DNA of 64,000 nt from Acinetobacter rathckeae (GTDB lineage Bacteria; Pseudomonadota; Gammaproteobacteria; Pseudomonadales; Moraxellaceae). The stretch spans positions 62,001 to 126,000 of the forward strand of contig NZ_VTDO01000004.1 in assembly GCF_015627125.1 (NCBI RefSeq). Reading direction: 5' to 3'. Within the stretch, counting starts at the first letter, position 1, and every line of letters starts with the position of its first letter. Below the pieces are notes generated by a model, which worked only from the letters and a program-made list of their open reading frames with translations, made no database searches and was not told the DNA's origin. The position numbers were made by a program, and so were the translations under genes. Below are positions 26,704 through 35,636 of the stretch, in pieces.

Positions 26704-27089
26704 GGTTATTTAATATTGCTTAAGTTTATTTTAGGATAAATCTATTGTTTTGGATGAATCGGATAATGACAAAGTATATTCAAATGACGACAAGTCATTA
26801 ATAGCAATGTAGATTATTCTAGACAGAACGATGAACAGTATTTCTTACATTTTACCGTTTTAGCATTTATAAAAAAGAGTGCCTTTAATTTCCTAAAATA
26901 TAAAGATAATCCCATAGCTTGTTCTTAAGCCATGGCAGATATGTTATGGCTCATGATTTACTCATAGGTACTATTTTGTGCATTATTTGCTCAGTTGGTG
27001 CTTTATTTTTATACATTGTATTTTTGTTTATAGAAATATTATTTATATAAGTTTTTGATAATTAAAGATTAAATTTTAAAATTGTGTCT
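26704..27089. other. Intergenic region between the SDR gene and the ureide cluster
   Basis: This 386-bp stretch is very AT-rich and I see no gene in it. It should hold the SDR promoter on the minus strand and enhancer sites for the sigma-54 promoter on the plus strand. I could not identify a convincing NtrC site by eye. Confidence 0.4.
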
Positions 27090-27105
27090 TGGCACATATG
27101 TTGCA
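27090..27105 (+). promoter_or_regulatory. Sigma-54 (-24/-12) promoter for the RpiR-ureide cluster
   Basis: TGGCACA, four bases, TTGCA, with exact GG-N10-GC spacing. Transcription would begin near 27117, which supports 27147 as the start of the first gene rather than a codon further upstream. Confidence 0.83.
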
Positions 27106-27146
27106 AATTAAAAGAATATGAAATAAATATTTCAAATAGGCTGTGT

Positions 27147-28001
27147 ATGACACAGACCAAAGTGCATCAAAGAATTGTGAATGTAGGGCAAGTTTTGACA
27201 GAGAGTGAATCAAAACTTACACAAGTCATTTTGGAAAATATCAATCAGCTCTCTTCGTATTCTGCGACAGAGTTAGCTCAGTTAGCACACGTTTCAAAAG
27301 CAACGACCGCCCGATTTTTTAAACGATTAGGGTATGCCTCATTTCATGAATTTCGTTTAGAAGCACGAGAGTTACAAGATACCGCATCGCCATTGTATGA
27401 ATTTATACAGCAAAAACATGTCGATGGTGGTTTTGTTGGTGTTGAACAACATGTGAAACAAGAGCTAAAAAATATTACCCAAACGTTTGAGCAGTTTGAT
27501 ACACAAGCGTTTCAGCAATCTATTGATATGTTAGGCCATGCTCACACCATCTATATCGTTGGTTTTAGAAATAGTCATCATCTTGCCCATTATATGTGGC
27601 TTTTACTTGCACAAATTTGCCCCAACGTTCGGTTGGTTTCAGGGCAAAGTGCACTTAACTTTATTGAAGAGTTGGTCGATTTGAACCAAAAAGATGTCCT
27701 CGTCATTATGGATTATCGTCGTAGAGTCCATTTGATGCGCCAAATCACAGATCATGCAGCCATGGTAAAAGCAAAGATATTACGTTTTACCGATCTATCT
27801 CTCCTCGAGCAACCAGCAAAAGCAGATGTCACTTTAAGAACATTCACTAAAAGTACCGCCATGTTTGACTCTTATAGTGCGGTTATTTCCCTGATTCATT
27901 CATTGTGTACACAACTGGCGATTGCACAAGAAATAAATACTCAAAGTCGTTTAGGCCATATCGAACAATTACATCAACATTATAAAGATCTTGATCTATA
28001 A
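27147..28001 (+). CDS. MurR/RpiR-family transcriptional regulator with SIS domain
   Basis: The 284-residue protein has an RpiR helix-turn-helix (SSYSATELAQLAHVSKATTARFFKRLG region, residues 35-65). A C-terminal SIS domain follows from about residue 125 (HTIYIVGFRNSHHLAHYMWLL). SIS domains usually bind phosphosugars, but RpiR members in ureide and purine loci sense other metabolites. The start at 27147 fits the sigma-54 promoter 40 bases upstream. The gene leads a run of same-strand genes for an amidohydrolase, an importer and amidases, which it presumably controls together with nitrogen status. Confidence 0.9.
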   Translation: MTQTKVHQRIVNVGQVLTESESKLTQVILENINQLSSYSATELAQLAHVSKATTARFFKRLGYASFHEFRLEARELQDTASPLYEFIQQKHVDGGFVGVEQHVKQELKNITQTFEQFDTQAFQQSIDMLGHAHTIYIVGFRNSHHLAHYMWLLLAQICPNVRLVSGQSALNFIEELVDLNQKDVLVIMDYRRRVHLMRQITDHAAMVKAKILRFTDLSLLEQPAKADVTLRTFTKSTAMFDSYSAVISLIHSLCTQLAIAQEINTQSRLGHIEQLHQHYKDLDL

Positions 28002-28010
28002 GGAAAAAAT

Positions 28011-29315
28011 ATGAATACGCATCTTAAAGTAACTGAACAGCAACACCTGCCATTAAATTTAACAATCAATAAAGAACGTCTTTTAAATCGAATACATACG
28101 CTTGCACAAGTGGGGGCACTTGAAGGCGGAGGTGTCTGCCGATTAGCACTCACTGATGAAGATAAGCAAGGTCGAGATTTAGTGATTCAGTGGATGAAAG
28201 AATTAGGCCTAGAGATACGTATTGATCAAATCGGTAATGTGGTGGGCTTACGTCAGGGGTTAGAAGATTTACCGCCAGTCATGACAGGTTCGCATATTGA
28301 TACAGTTGCGACAGGTGGAAAGTATGACGGCAACTTAGGTGTTTTGGCTGGATTAGAAGTCATAGCGACATTAAATGATCATAATATTCAAACTAAACAC
28401 CCTATTGCAGTGACTTTTTTTACCAATGAAGAAGGTGCTCGGTTTCCGCCAGACACCATGGGAAGCTTGGTTTTCCAAGGCGATATGAGTTTAGAAACTG
28501 CCTATAACATTGTCGGTATTGATGGCACTACAGTCAAAGAAAATCTACAACGCATTGGCTATATTGGTACAGCTCCCGTTGGCTCGCAAAACATACATGC
28601 ATTTATTGAGCTACATATTGAACAAGGGCCTGTTCTAGAACATGAACAGATCATGATTGGTGCTGTGACTGGGGTTCAAGGTATTCATTGGATTGAATTT
28701 ACAATACAAGGCACGTCAAATCATGCTGGTACAACACCAATGGCACTCAGACATGATGCTGGTATTGTAGCCATGCAAATTGCAACCTATGCAAGAGATT
28801 TGATTAAAAAAACTGGGCAAGGACAACTTGCAACCATTGGCCAAATGAAACTGATGCCTAATTTGGTCAATGTTATTCCACATACGGCAGTTTTCACTTT
28901 AGATATTCGAAATACTAACCAAACCATTTTAGATGAAACCTATCAAAAGATTCTCAAATTTGCTCAACAAGTTGCACAAGATGAAGGTGTGAAATTATTA
29001 CATCGAGACATTGCCAAGTCAGCTCCAATTGCTTTTGATTCTCGTATTGTTGATTGCATTGCAACCATTGCACAGCAACAAGGGGGCAGTGTGAAAAGAA
29101 TGCCGAGTGGGGCTGGGCATGATGCACAAGTGATTGCGGACATTTGCCCAACAGGCATGATTTTTGTGCCGAGCGTTAAAGGTTTATCTCACAATATTAA
29201 AGAATTTACACATGATCATGATGTGGAGCGTGGTGCAAATATTTTGTTACATGCCTTATATCAGCTCGCTAATGGTCATGTGATTAGCACAGTGAATACT
29301 GAAGTACATAAATAG
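28011..29315 (+). CDS. Zn-dependent N-carbamoyl amino acid / ureido amidohydrolase (M20 family)
   Basis: The 434-residue protein belongs to the hydantoinase/carbamoylase group of M20 hydrolases (allantoate amidohydrolase, beta-ureidopropionase, L-carbamoylase). Metal and substrate motifs are present: GSHIDTVATGGKYDGNLGVL, the EE pair in FFTNEEGARF, ELHIEQGPVLE, and GAGHDAQ with KGLSHN near the end. Such enzymes release ammonia and CO2 from N-carbamoyl groups. AAGGAAAAA precedes the ATG, nine bases after the regulator stop. The substrate class (ureide, carbamoyl amino acid) is likely; the exact one is not shown. The following importer probably brings it in. Confidence 0.88.
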   Translation: MNTHLKVTEQQHLPLNLTINKERLLNRIHTLAQVGALEGGGVCRLALTDEDKQGRDLVIQWMKELGLEIRIDQIGNVVGLRQGLEDLPPVMTGSHIDTVATGGKYDGNLGVLAGLEVIATLNDHNIQTKHPIAVTFFTNEEGARFPPDTMGSLVFQGDMSLETAYNIVGIDGTTVKENLQRIGYIGTAPVGSQNIHAFIELHIEQGPVLEHEQIMIGAVTGVQGIHWIEFTIQGTSNHAGTTPMALRHDAGIVAMQIATYARDLIKKTGQGQLATIGQMKLMPNLVNVIPHTAVFTLDIRNTNQTILDETYQKILKFAQQVAQDEGVKLLHRDIAKSAPIAFDSRIVDCIATIAQQQGGSVKRMPSGAGHDAQVIADICPTGMIFVPSVKGLSHNIKEFTHDHDVERGANILLHALYQLANGHVISTVNTEVHK

Positions 29316-29377
29316 TAGATGAATGAATTTTTGTAAATGCTGTCAGTATCAGCAGTGATGATTAAAAGGAGTGAGCA

Positions 29378-30181
29378 TTGAAGACACAGTTGGAAATTAA
29401 TCACCTTAATCATGCTTTTATGATGGAAGATGGTAAAGCCGTAAAAATCTTTCAAGATCTTAATTTTAAGGTAAAAAAAGCTGAAATTGTGGCCGTTGTT
29501 GGGCGAAGTGGTTCGGGGAAAAGTACATTATTTAATTTGATCTCGGGATTGTTGGCACCGACGGCAGGGGAAATTTCTTTAGGGAAAAAGCCAAATGGTG
29601 AGGAAGGCAGTATTGCCTATATGTTGCAAAAAGACCTGCTATTGCCGTGGCGAACCATTTTAGAAAATGCAGTCTTAGGCATTGAATTACAGTGTAATGT
29701 GGTTGCAGCAGACCGAGAACGTGCTCTTAGCATGTTGGCACGTTACGGTTTGACGGAGTTTGCCTATGCATACCCACATGCCTTGTCTGGTGGGATGAAG
29801 CAACGTGTGGCACTCACACGAACCTTACTCTCTGACCCAAGTGTTGTTTTATTAGATGAGCCATTTTCTGCATTAGATTATGAAACACGTTTAATGTTGG
29901 AAAATGATGTGATTCAACTGACACAAACTGAAGGAACAAGTGTCATTTTGGTCACTCACGACATTGATGAAGCCATTGCCATGAGTGATCGAGTCATTGT
30001 CTTGGGTGGGCGTCCTGCCAATATTACGCTTGAAGAACAAATTATTTTGTCAGTGGATGGGCCACGAAATGCAGTCACGGCACGGGGTGCACCTGAGTTT
30101 CATCAGTATCATGCTCGAATTTGGGATGCACTAAGAGCGAGTGATGTTGCCCACGCAGCCGTTGAAGGAGGTTCATCATGA
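29378..30181 (+). CDS. NitT/TauT-type ABC transporter ATP-binding protein
   Basis: This 267-residue ATPase of the SsuB/TauB class starts at TTG, with AAAAGGA before it. It shows Walker A GRSGSGKST, LSGGMKQRVALTRTLL, Walker B VVLLDEPFSALDYETR and switch VTHDIDEAIAMSDR. Transporters of this class import taurine, sulfonates, nitrate, pyrimidines or hydantoins. It overlaps the permease gene by four bases. Together with the permease and binding protein that follow it makes a complete importer, set beside an N-carbamoyl hydrolase. Confidence 0.92.
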   Translation: MKTQLEINHLNHAFMMEDGKAVKIFQDLNFKVKKAEIVAVVGRSGSGKSTLFNLISGLLAPTAGEISLGKKPNGEEGSIAYMLQKDLLLPWRTILENAVLGIELQCNVVAADRERALSMLARYGLTEFAYAYPHALSGGMKQRVALTRTLLSDPSVVLLDEPFSALDYETRLMLENDVIQLTQTEGTSVILVTHDIDEAIAMSDRVIVLGGRPANITLEEQIILSVDGPRNAVTARGAPEFHQYHARIWDALRASDVAHAAVEGGSS

Positions 30182-30939
30182 AATATATAAAAAGCACCTC
30201 CATGATTGTGACCGTTATTTTGCTTGTATTAATCCTACTATGGCAAATGGCTGCACAATTTCAGTGGATTAATGGTCAGTTATTAGGTTCACCATTGGGT
30301 ATTTATAAATCTGCTGTGTTTGGTTTTTCTGAGCAGGGCACACTCATTGAAGACACTTGGGTGACTTTAGTTGAAACTGTCATTGGCTTGGTCGTAGGAA
30401 GTAGTTTAGGGATTCTGATGGGGTTGATGTTGTGGTTTTACCCGAAGGTCTCTGATGTTGCAGAACAGTTTTCTATTTTATTGAACAGTGTACCTAAAAT
30501 CGCATTGGGCCCTTTAATTATTATTTGGTTCGGTTCAGGGATGAGTTCAAAAATTTGGTTAGCTGGGATATCAACATTTGCAGTGGCCATGATTTCTGCA
30601 TGTGCTGCGGCAAGAGAAGTTGATTCCGATTTATTAAATTTATTTAAATCTTATAAAGCAGATTCAATGAAAATTTTTAAGAAGTTGATTATACCCGCAT
30701 CAATTCCTTGGATTTTTTCAATTTTTAGAATCAATATTGGTTTTGCTTTAATTGGTGCAGTGGTTGGGGAGTTTATTGCATCGCAAAATGGCTTGGGGCA
30801 TTCGGTATTTGTTGCAGGTTCTTTGTTTGATTTAAATACGGTGTGGTTGGGCGTTATTGTATTAACTTTAATGGCTGCAATATTAACTTGGGTTGTACAA
30901 CGAATTGAAAAAAAGGTGATTTTATGGAAAGTAAAGTAG
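30178..30939 (+). CDS. NitT/TauT-type ABC transporter permease
   Basis: The 253-residue protein has about six membrane segments and the family docking loop near FKSYKADSMKIFKKLIIPAS. VPKIALGPLIIIWFGSGMSSKIWLA is the standard SsuC/TauC-type motif. GEFIASQNGLGHSVF follows near the end. It shares a four-base overlap with the ATPase gene upstream and a 16-base overlap with the binding-protein gene downstream, so the three are tightly coupled. Confidence 0.92.
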   Translation: MKYIKSTSMIVTVILLVLILLWQMAAQFQWINGQLLGSPLGIYKSAVFGFSEQGTLIEDTWVTLVETVIGLVVGSSLGILMGLMLWFYPKVSDVAEQFSILLNSVPKIALGPLIIIWFGSGMSSKIWLAGISTFAVAMISACAAAREVDSDLLNLFKSYKADSMKIFKKLIIPASIPWIFSIFRINIGFALIGAVVGEFIASQNGLGHSVFVAGSLFDLNTVWLGVIVLTLMAAILTWVVQRIEKKVILWKVK

Positions 30940-31907
30940 TAAAAAAACTTCGTAAACTGGCTGTATGTTCATTCATGTTAGGTTCTGTCATGCTGTCTAC
31001 TTCAAGCATTGCAGCAGAAAAAGCCACAGTGTATCAGGCATTTCAATCTATTTTATATTTGCCTTTATATGTGGGTATGAATGAAGGTATTTTTGATAAA
31101 GAAGGTTTAGAGGTTAAAAAAGTGACGGCCAGTGGGGGAGCTCAGGCGGTGGCTGCTGTTGTGGGAGGCAGTGCAGACTTTTCTTTAGGTGATCCGATGA
31201 CTGCTGTTTTAGCCAACTTAAAAGGTGGCTCGACCAAAGCAGTTGCAATGGTGGTTTCTGGTGTACCTGCATGGGTTATTGTACCCAAAGACTCGCCAAT
31301 TAAGTCTTTTGCAGATATTAGCAACCAAACCTTTGCGACAGCTATTCCACCCTCTACAACTACATATTTATTTCAAAATACCTTGAAAGAGCATAAGTTA
31401 ACCAATGTGAAGTTAAATACAGTTCAGGTTGGAACAGAGCTTGCTCCTGTACAAGCAGGTCGAGCAGATGGTGCAGTGGTGTATCAGCCACAATTAGAAC
31501 AGGCGGTTTCACAGGGCTACCGTATTGTGTATGACTATGCGAAGCAGTTTCACGGTGTATATGAGTTTTCTGCAATCGTGACGAAAACAGACACGATTAA
31601 AAACAAACCTGCAATGGTACAAAAGTTTGTGACTGGTTTAGCTAAAGCAGAAAAACTGATGCAATCGAATCCAAATCTTGCACGCAGTATTGCTCGTAAA
31701 GAGTTTCCAACCTTAGATCCGAAAGTGGTTGATGCGGCTGTTGACCGTATGCTTGCTCAAAATATTTATCCTGCAACGCCTGAGATTTCACAAGCAGCGT
31801 TTAATAATGCGATAAATCTACAAATCTCTATTGGTAACATTAAACCAGGTCAGGTGGCATATCACGATGCGGTAGATAACAGCTTTGCTCAAAAAGCAGT
31901 GAAGTAA
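30924..31907 (+). CDS. NitT/TauT-type ABC transporter substrate-binding protein
   Basis: The 327-residue protein has a signal peptide ending SSIAA and a NMT1/THI5-like (ThiY/SsuA) binding fold. Recognisable parts are YLPLYVGMNEGIFDKEGLEV, GGAQAVAAVVGGSADFSLGDP, and PVQAGRADGAVVYQPQ. Its relatives bind aromatic or heterocyclic nitrogen compounds, formylaminopyrimidine or sulfonates. Set between an N-carbamoyl hydrolase and amidases, it probably binds a ureide, hydantoin or amide. The start overlaps the permease end. Unusually the binding protein comes last in the ABC operon. Confidence 0.9.
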   Translation: MESKVVKKLRKLAVCSFMLGSVMLSTSSIAAEKATVYQAFQSILYLPLYVGMNEGIFDKEGLEVKKVTASGGAQAVAAVVGGSADFSLGDPMTAVLANLKGGSTKAVAMVVSGVPAWVIVPKDSPIKSFADISNQTFATAIPPSTTTYLFQNTLKEHKLTNVKLNTVQVGTELAPVQAGRADGAVVYQPQLEQAVSQGYRIVYDYAKQFHGVYEFSAIVTKTDTIKNKPAMVQKFVTGLAKAEKLMQSNPNLARSIARKEFPTLDPKVVDAAVDRMLAQNIYPATPEISQAAFNNAINLQISIGNIKPGQVAYHDAVDNSFAQKAVK

Positions 31908-32080
31908 TCATGATGTGTAGCTGGCGCTTTAAGGAATAGGGCGTCAGTGCTTTTACTTTAAATAATAAGAAATAATATACGAATGTATGGTTTGAGTTTT
32001 TCCCATTGAGTGACGGTGAGTGCATTGGCCTAATGTATATGATCTGTTGCGTGGACTATTTTTATCAACATGGATAGACA

Positions 32081-33321
32081 ATGACACATAAAATCAGTTT
32101 AGAAACAACACTTGAAATGATCACTCGTGATGAATCAACCATTAAAGCATTTAGTTACGTACCTAAAAAACAAGACTGGTGTGAGGTTTTAGAGAGTCCA
32201 TTGAATGGTGTGACGGTTGCAATAAAAGATTTAATCGACACTGCTGACTGGACGACAACCTATGGCTCAAAAGCATTTCAGAAAAATATTCCTAAAAAGA
32301 TGCATGGATTGTAGATTGTTTAAAAAAAAGCGGTGCCATTATTGTGGGAAAAACGGTGACCACCGAATTTGCATGGCGTGATGCTGGCCCGACCACGAAT
32401 CCATGGAATGTAAAGCATACACCAGGTGGGTCTTCAAGTGGTTCTGCAGCGGCTGTTGCGGCGGGTATGGTCGATATTGCTGTAGGAACGCACACACTGG
32501 GTTCAGTGATTCGGCCGGCATCTTATTGTGGCTGTGTTGGCTATAAACCAACATTTGATCTTATCTCGCGTGAAGGGGTGTATCCACTTTCTTCTACATT
32601 AGACCATGTTGGATTTTTAACCTCATCTTGCTATTGGGCTGCTGCGACTTATATGTTGGGTCAAGACATGAAAAGCAGTAAAGATGTATTGAAAGGCTTT
32701 GATCGAGGTGAAAAACCATTAAAAATAGGTATATATCGTTCATCACAGTGGCATTGGGTAGAAGATGAGGTTAAAGCGAATTTTGATGCAGTGGTTCGGC
32801 ATTTAACAAGGTTTGGTATTGCATTTACATGTGTTGACTTAGACTTGGATATTTTAGATATCACTCAGCAAGCCATTAAAACCACCTCTTATGAGGCAAA
32901 TCAAGAGATCTATCCAAAGGTTTGTGATCGGCTTGATGAGATTGGCCCATACAGTTTAAATCTAATGTTAGAGGGCCAAGAAATTACTCCAGAAGCATAC
33001 CAAGCACTGCTTAAAACAAATCAAAAGATGCGTGAACATCGTGATGATTTATTTCAAGACATTGATCTCATCATGTCTATTACCTCTCCGACAACGGCAC
33101 CAGAAGATTTATCTTACACAGGCGATGCGATGTTTTGTACACCCTGGACTTATTTGGGTCTCCCCACGGTCACCATACCATCGGGACTTTCACGGGATTT
33201 TTTACCCATTGGTTTGCAATTGATTGGTCAGGCTGGGTGTGATTTAAAGGTGTTGAAATTTGCACAGTGGATATCTAACCGCTTACCTGAGTTTAAGCGT
33301 GCAAGTGTTGCCTTTGAATAG
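32081..33321 (+). pseudogene. Amidase-signature enzyme with a frameshift
   Basis: The first 74 codons read as an amidase start with the catalytic Lys in VAIKDLIDTADW. Near 32295-32299 a run of five A in CCTAAAAAG needs a sixth. With it the frame would continue as KKDAWIVDCLKKSGAIIVGK into the second fragment. As given, a stop follows at 32314. The rest keeps the Ser-rich motif GGSSSGSAAAVAAGM and the nucleophile region GTHTLGSVIRPAS, differing from the usual GTDTGGS. It ends in LPIGLQLIGQAG. Unbroken it would be about 413 residues. It may be a true pseudogene or an assembly error in a homopolymer. An intact amidase follows 50 bases on. Confidence 0.85.
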
Positions 33322-33370
33322 AATTTAAATTGTTGTTCATAATTATTTTATGTATAGGCGGTGAGTAAAT

Positions 33371-34720
33371 ATGGTAAATATTAAAGATGCTGTTGCTTTG
33401 TCGCAATGTTTTCAAAAGACTCAGACCACGCCTTTAAAAGTTTTAGAGGAGAGTTTGAGTCAAATGAGCTCAACCTCATCTGTATTTATACAGTCTTGCC
33501 AAGATAGAGCGATTTTAGAAGCCAAGCTGGCAACCGCACGCTGGCAGGCAAATAGCCCATTGTCTTTATTTGATGGTATTCCTATTTCTTGGAAAGACCT
33601 TTTTGATTTACGTGGCTATAGAACCACCGCAGGGTCAATAGTATTGGCAAACAGTGAACTTAAAACAGCCGATGCCACCGTTGTTGCACACATTGCCCAA
33701 AAGGGTTTGGTTAGTGTTGGCAAAACCAATTTGTCTGAGTTTGCTTATTCGGGGTTTGGTTTAAACCCACATTTTGGTCATCCAAAAAATATATATGACG
33801 CGAAATGTATTTCAGGAGGCTCTTCTTCTGGTGCGGCACTGTCTGTTGCACATGGTTGTGTGCCACTTGCTATGGGTACAGATACTGGCGGGTCAGTACG
33901 TATTCCTGCGGCTTTAAATGGCTTGGTTGGTTATAGAAGTAGTCATCATCGTTATTCACATCAGGGTGTATTTGAGTTATCTAAAACCTTAGATACACTC
34001 GGGCCTATTACACACAGTGTAAGAGACTGTATTGTGTTAGATGAGTTGTTAACAGGCCATCATAGCCTTGATTTTCCTCAAGTCACTATTCCTTTAAATG
34101 AGCTTACTTTTGTTGTAGATCCTAGAATCACCGATATGATTGCTTTAGATGACTCGGTACAAAATAACTTTCAACGTAGTGTAGATCGGTTAAAAATGTT
34201 GGGTTGTCGAGTGGTTGAAAAGCCTATAGATGCGTTTACTCAAGCGATGGCATTGATTCAACAGGGGCTATGGTTAGGTTCAGCCGAAGCATTCACAAAA
34301 CATGAGTCATTACTTAATTCTCCACAGGCCAACGAGATTGATCAACGTATTCGCCAAAGAATGGAAATGGCTCGGCATTTTCCTGCATCGAAACAAATTA
34401 GGCTGTATTTTGCACAGCAACAACTGATGCAAGATTTGCCAAATCAGCTCAAAGGTTGTGTTTTACTCACACCAACTGTTGCCCATACAGCACCAGAAAT
34501 TGAGCCGTTAGAAAAGAGTACTGAACTGTTTTTTGAAACCAATATGAAAACTTTGGCTTTAACCATGCCCGGCAGTTTTTTAGATATGCCAGCTGTCACC
34601 TTACCAAATGGTTTTTGTGAGCGTGGTCTACCAACAGGGTTGCTGGTATCTACATATTCGGGAAATGATGAATATATTTTATCGGTTGCCCATGCCATTG
34701 AGGCATCCATTCGTGCATAA
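33371..34720 (+). CDS. Amidase-signature family amidase
   Basis: The 449-residue protein has the complete Ser-Ser-Lys apparatus: Lys in SWKDLFDLRG, cis-Ser in GGSSSGAALSVAHG and nucleophile Ser in GTDTGGSVRIPAALNGLVGY. The C-terminal part includes DMPAVTLPNGF and GLPTGLLVSTY. It resembles AtzF/allophanate-hydrolase-type and GatA-like amidases but has no extra domain. It would release ammonia from a small amide, which suits the preceding N-carbamoyl hydrolase and importer. It is distinct in sequence from the broken amidase upstream. It converges with the class II aldolase gene, 12 bases away. Confidence 0.9.
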   Translation: MVNIKDAVALSQCFQKTQTTPLKVLEESLSQMSSTSSVFIQSCQDRAILEAKLATARWQANSPLSLFDGIPISWKDLFDLRGYRTTAGSIVLANSELKTADATVVAHIAQKGLVSVGKTNLSEFAYSGFGLNPHFGHPKNIYDAKCISGGSSSGAALSVAHGCVPLAMGTDTGGSVRIPAALNGLVGYRSSHHRYSHQGVFELSKTLDTLGPITHSVRDCIVLDELLTGHHSLDFPQVTIPLNELTFVVDPRITDMIALDDSVQNNFQRSVDRLKMLGCRVVEKPIDAFTQAMALIQQGLWLGSAEAFTKHESLLNSPQANEIDQRIRQRMEMARHFPASKQIRLYFAQQQLMQDLPNQLKGCVLLTPTVAHTAPEIEPLEKSTELFFETNMKTLALTMPGSFLDMPAVTLPNGFCERGLPTGLLVSTYSGNDEYILSVAHAIEASIRA

Positions 34721-34732
34721 ACTTTCATTGCA

Positions 34733-35458
34733 TTATATGGTCGTTAACAGAGTATTCTCTTGTATTAGCATCATTTTCATTTCTTCAAAATGGGCTTCAC
34801 TAAAGTCTTCAATACTGTCCCAATCGAGGGCAGTTTTTTCGGCCACATCATCACTGAGTATTTTGAGTGGTTGTTGTGTGGCATAGGCAATCGATAAAAT
34901 TTGGCAAGCACGTTCTATGGTGTACATATCATCAAAAGCGACACCAATAGAGTGTGAGCCGATCAGTACACCATGATTTCCCATCAGTAGGCGTTTTTTA
35001 TCTTTTAATAAGTTGGCTAGCCGTTGCCCTTCCGCTTTTGAGTCTGCCATACCACCGTAGTGTTCGTCATAGGCAACACGGTTGAAATAACGGGCGGTAT
35101 TTTGGTCAATAGGTAAAATCTGTGGATTTTTTAGGCATGCAATGGCGGTGGTATAGATGGGGTGCAAATGAAGTACCACGCGAATATCTGGGCGTAATTG
35201 GTGAATTTGCCCATGTATAGCCAATGCAGTGGGGTCAATATGTGGATGATCAAGAAGGGTCTCATCATCTGCATTGACTAAAATTAAATCATTGGGCTGA
35301 ATGGTTGAAAAATGCTTCCATTTGGGATTAATCAGAAAGGTTTTACCATCTTCTGACACAGCCGCACTAAAGTGATTGGCAACCGCTTCATGCATGCCAA
35401 GTTTTGCAAATAACTGAAAGCAGGCTGCTAAATCAATGCGTATTTGTTTTTCGTCCAT
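34733..35458 (-). CDS. Class II aldolase/adducin family protein
   Basis: The 241-residue protein has the zinc-binding HLHP in VVLHLHPIYTTAIA and a later His in GNHGVLIGSHSI. The N-terminal block LAACFQLFAKLGMHEAVANHFSAAV is typical of this family. Such enzymes cleave sugar phosphates or decarboxylate/aldol-cleave small acids; the substrate is unknown. It is transcribed away from the amino-acid binding protein at 35637. It may work with the D-2-hydroxyacid dehydrogenase further on, but no operon links them. Confidence 0.87.
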   Translation of the reverse strand: MDEKQIRIDLAACFQLFAKLGMHEAVANHFSAAVSEDGKTFLINPKWKHFSTIQPNDLILVNADDETLLDHPHIDPTALAIHGQIHQLRPDIRVVLHLHPIYTTAIACLKNPQILPIDQNTARYFNRVAYDEHYGGMADSKAEGQRLANLLKDKKRLLMGNHGVLIGSHSIGVAFDDMYTIERACQILSIAYATQQPLKILSDDVAEKTALDWDSIEDFSEAHFEEMKMMLIQENTLLTTI

Positions 35459-35636
35459 TTTTTCTGTTTCCGTTTCATATTGCTTATTAGTTTATGTACT
35501 TTTTGATGAAAGTTTGCATCGGATTTTTCATAACCCTACATAAGAATTTCAAAATTACTTTTTTAATTGAGATGACCTATAACTTGAGATACGGGGTCGG
35601 GTAATTCATTGAATAAGAATTTTGGAGAGTCTTTTT

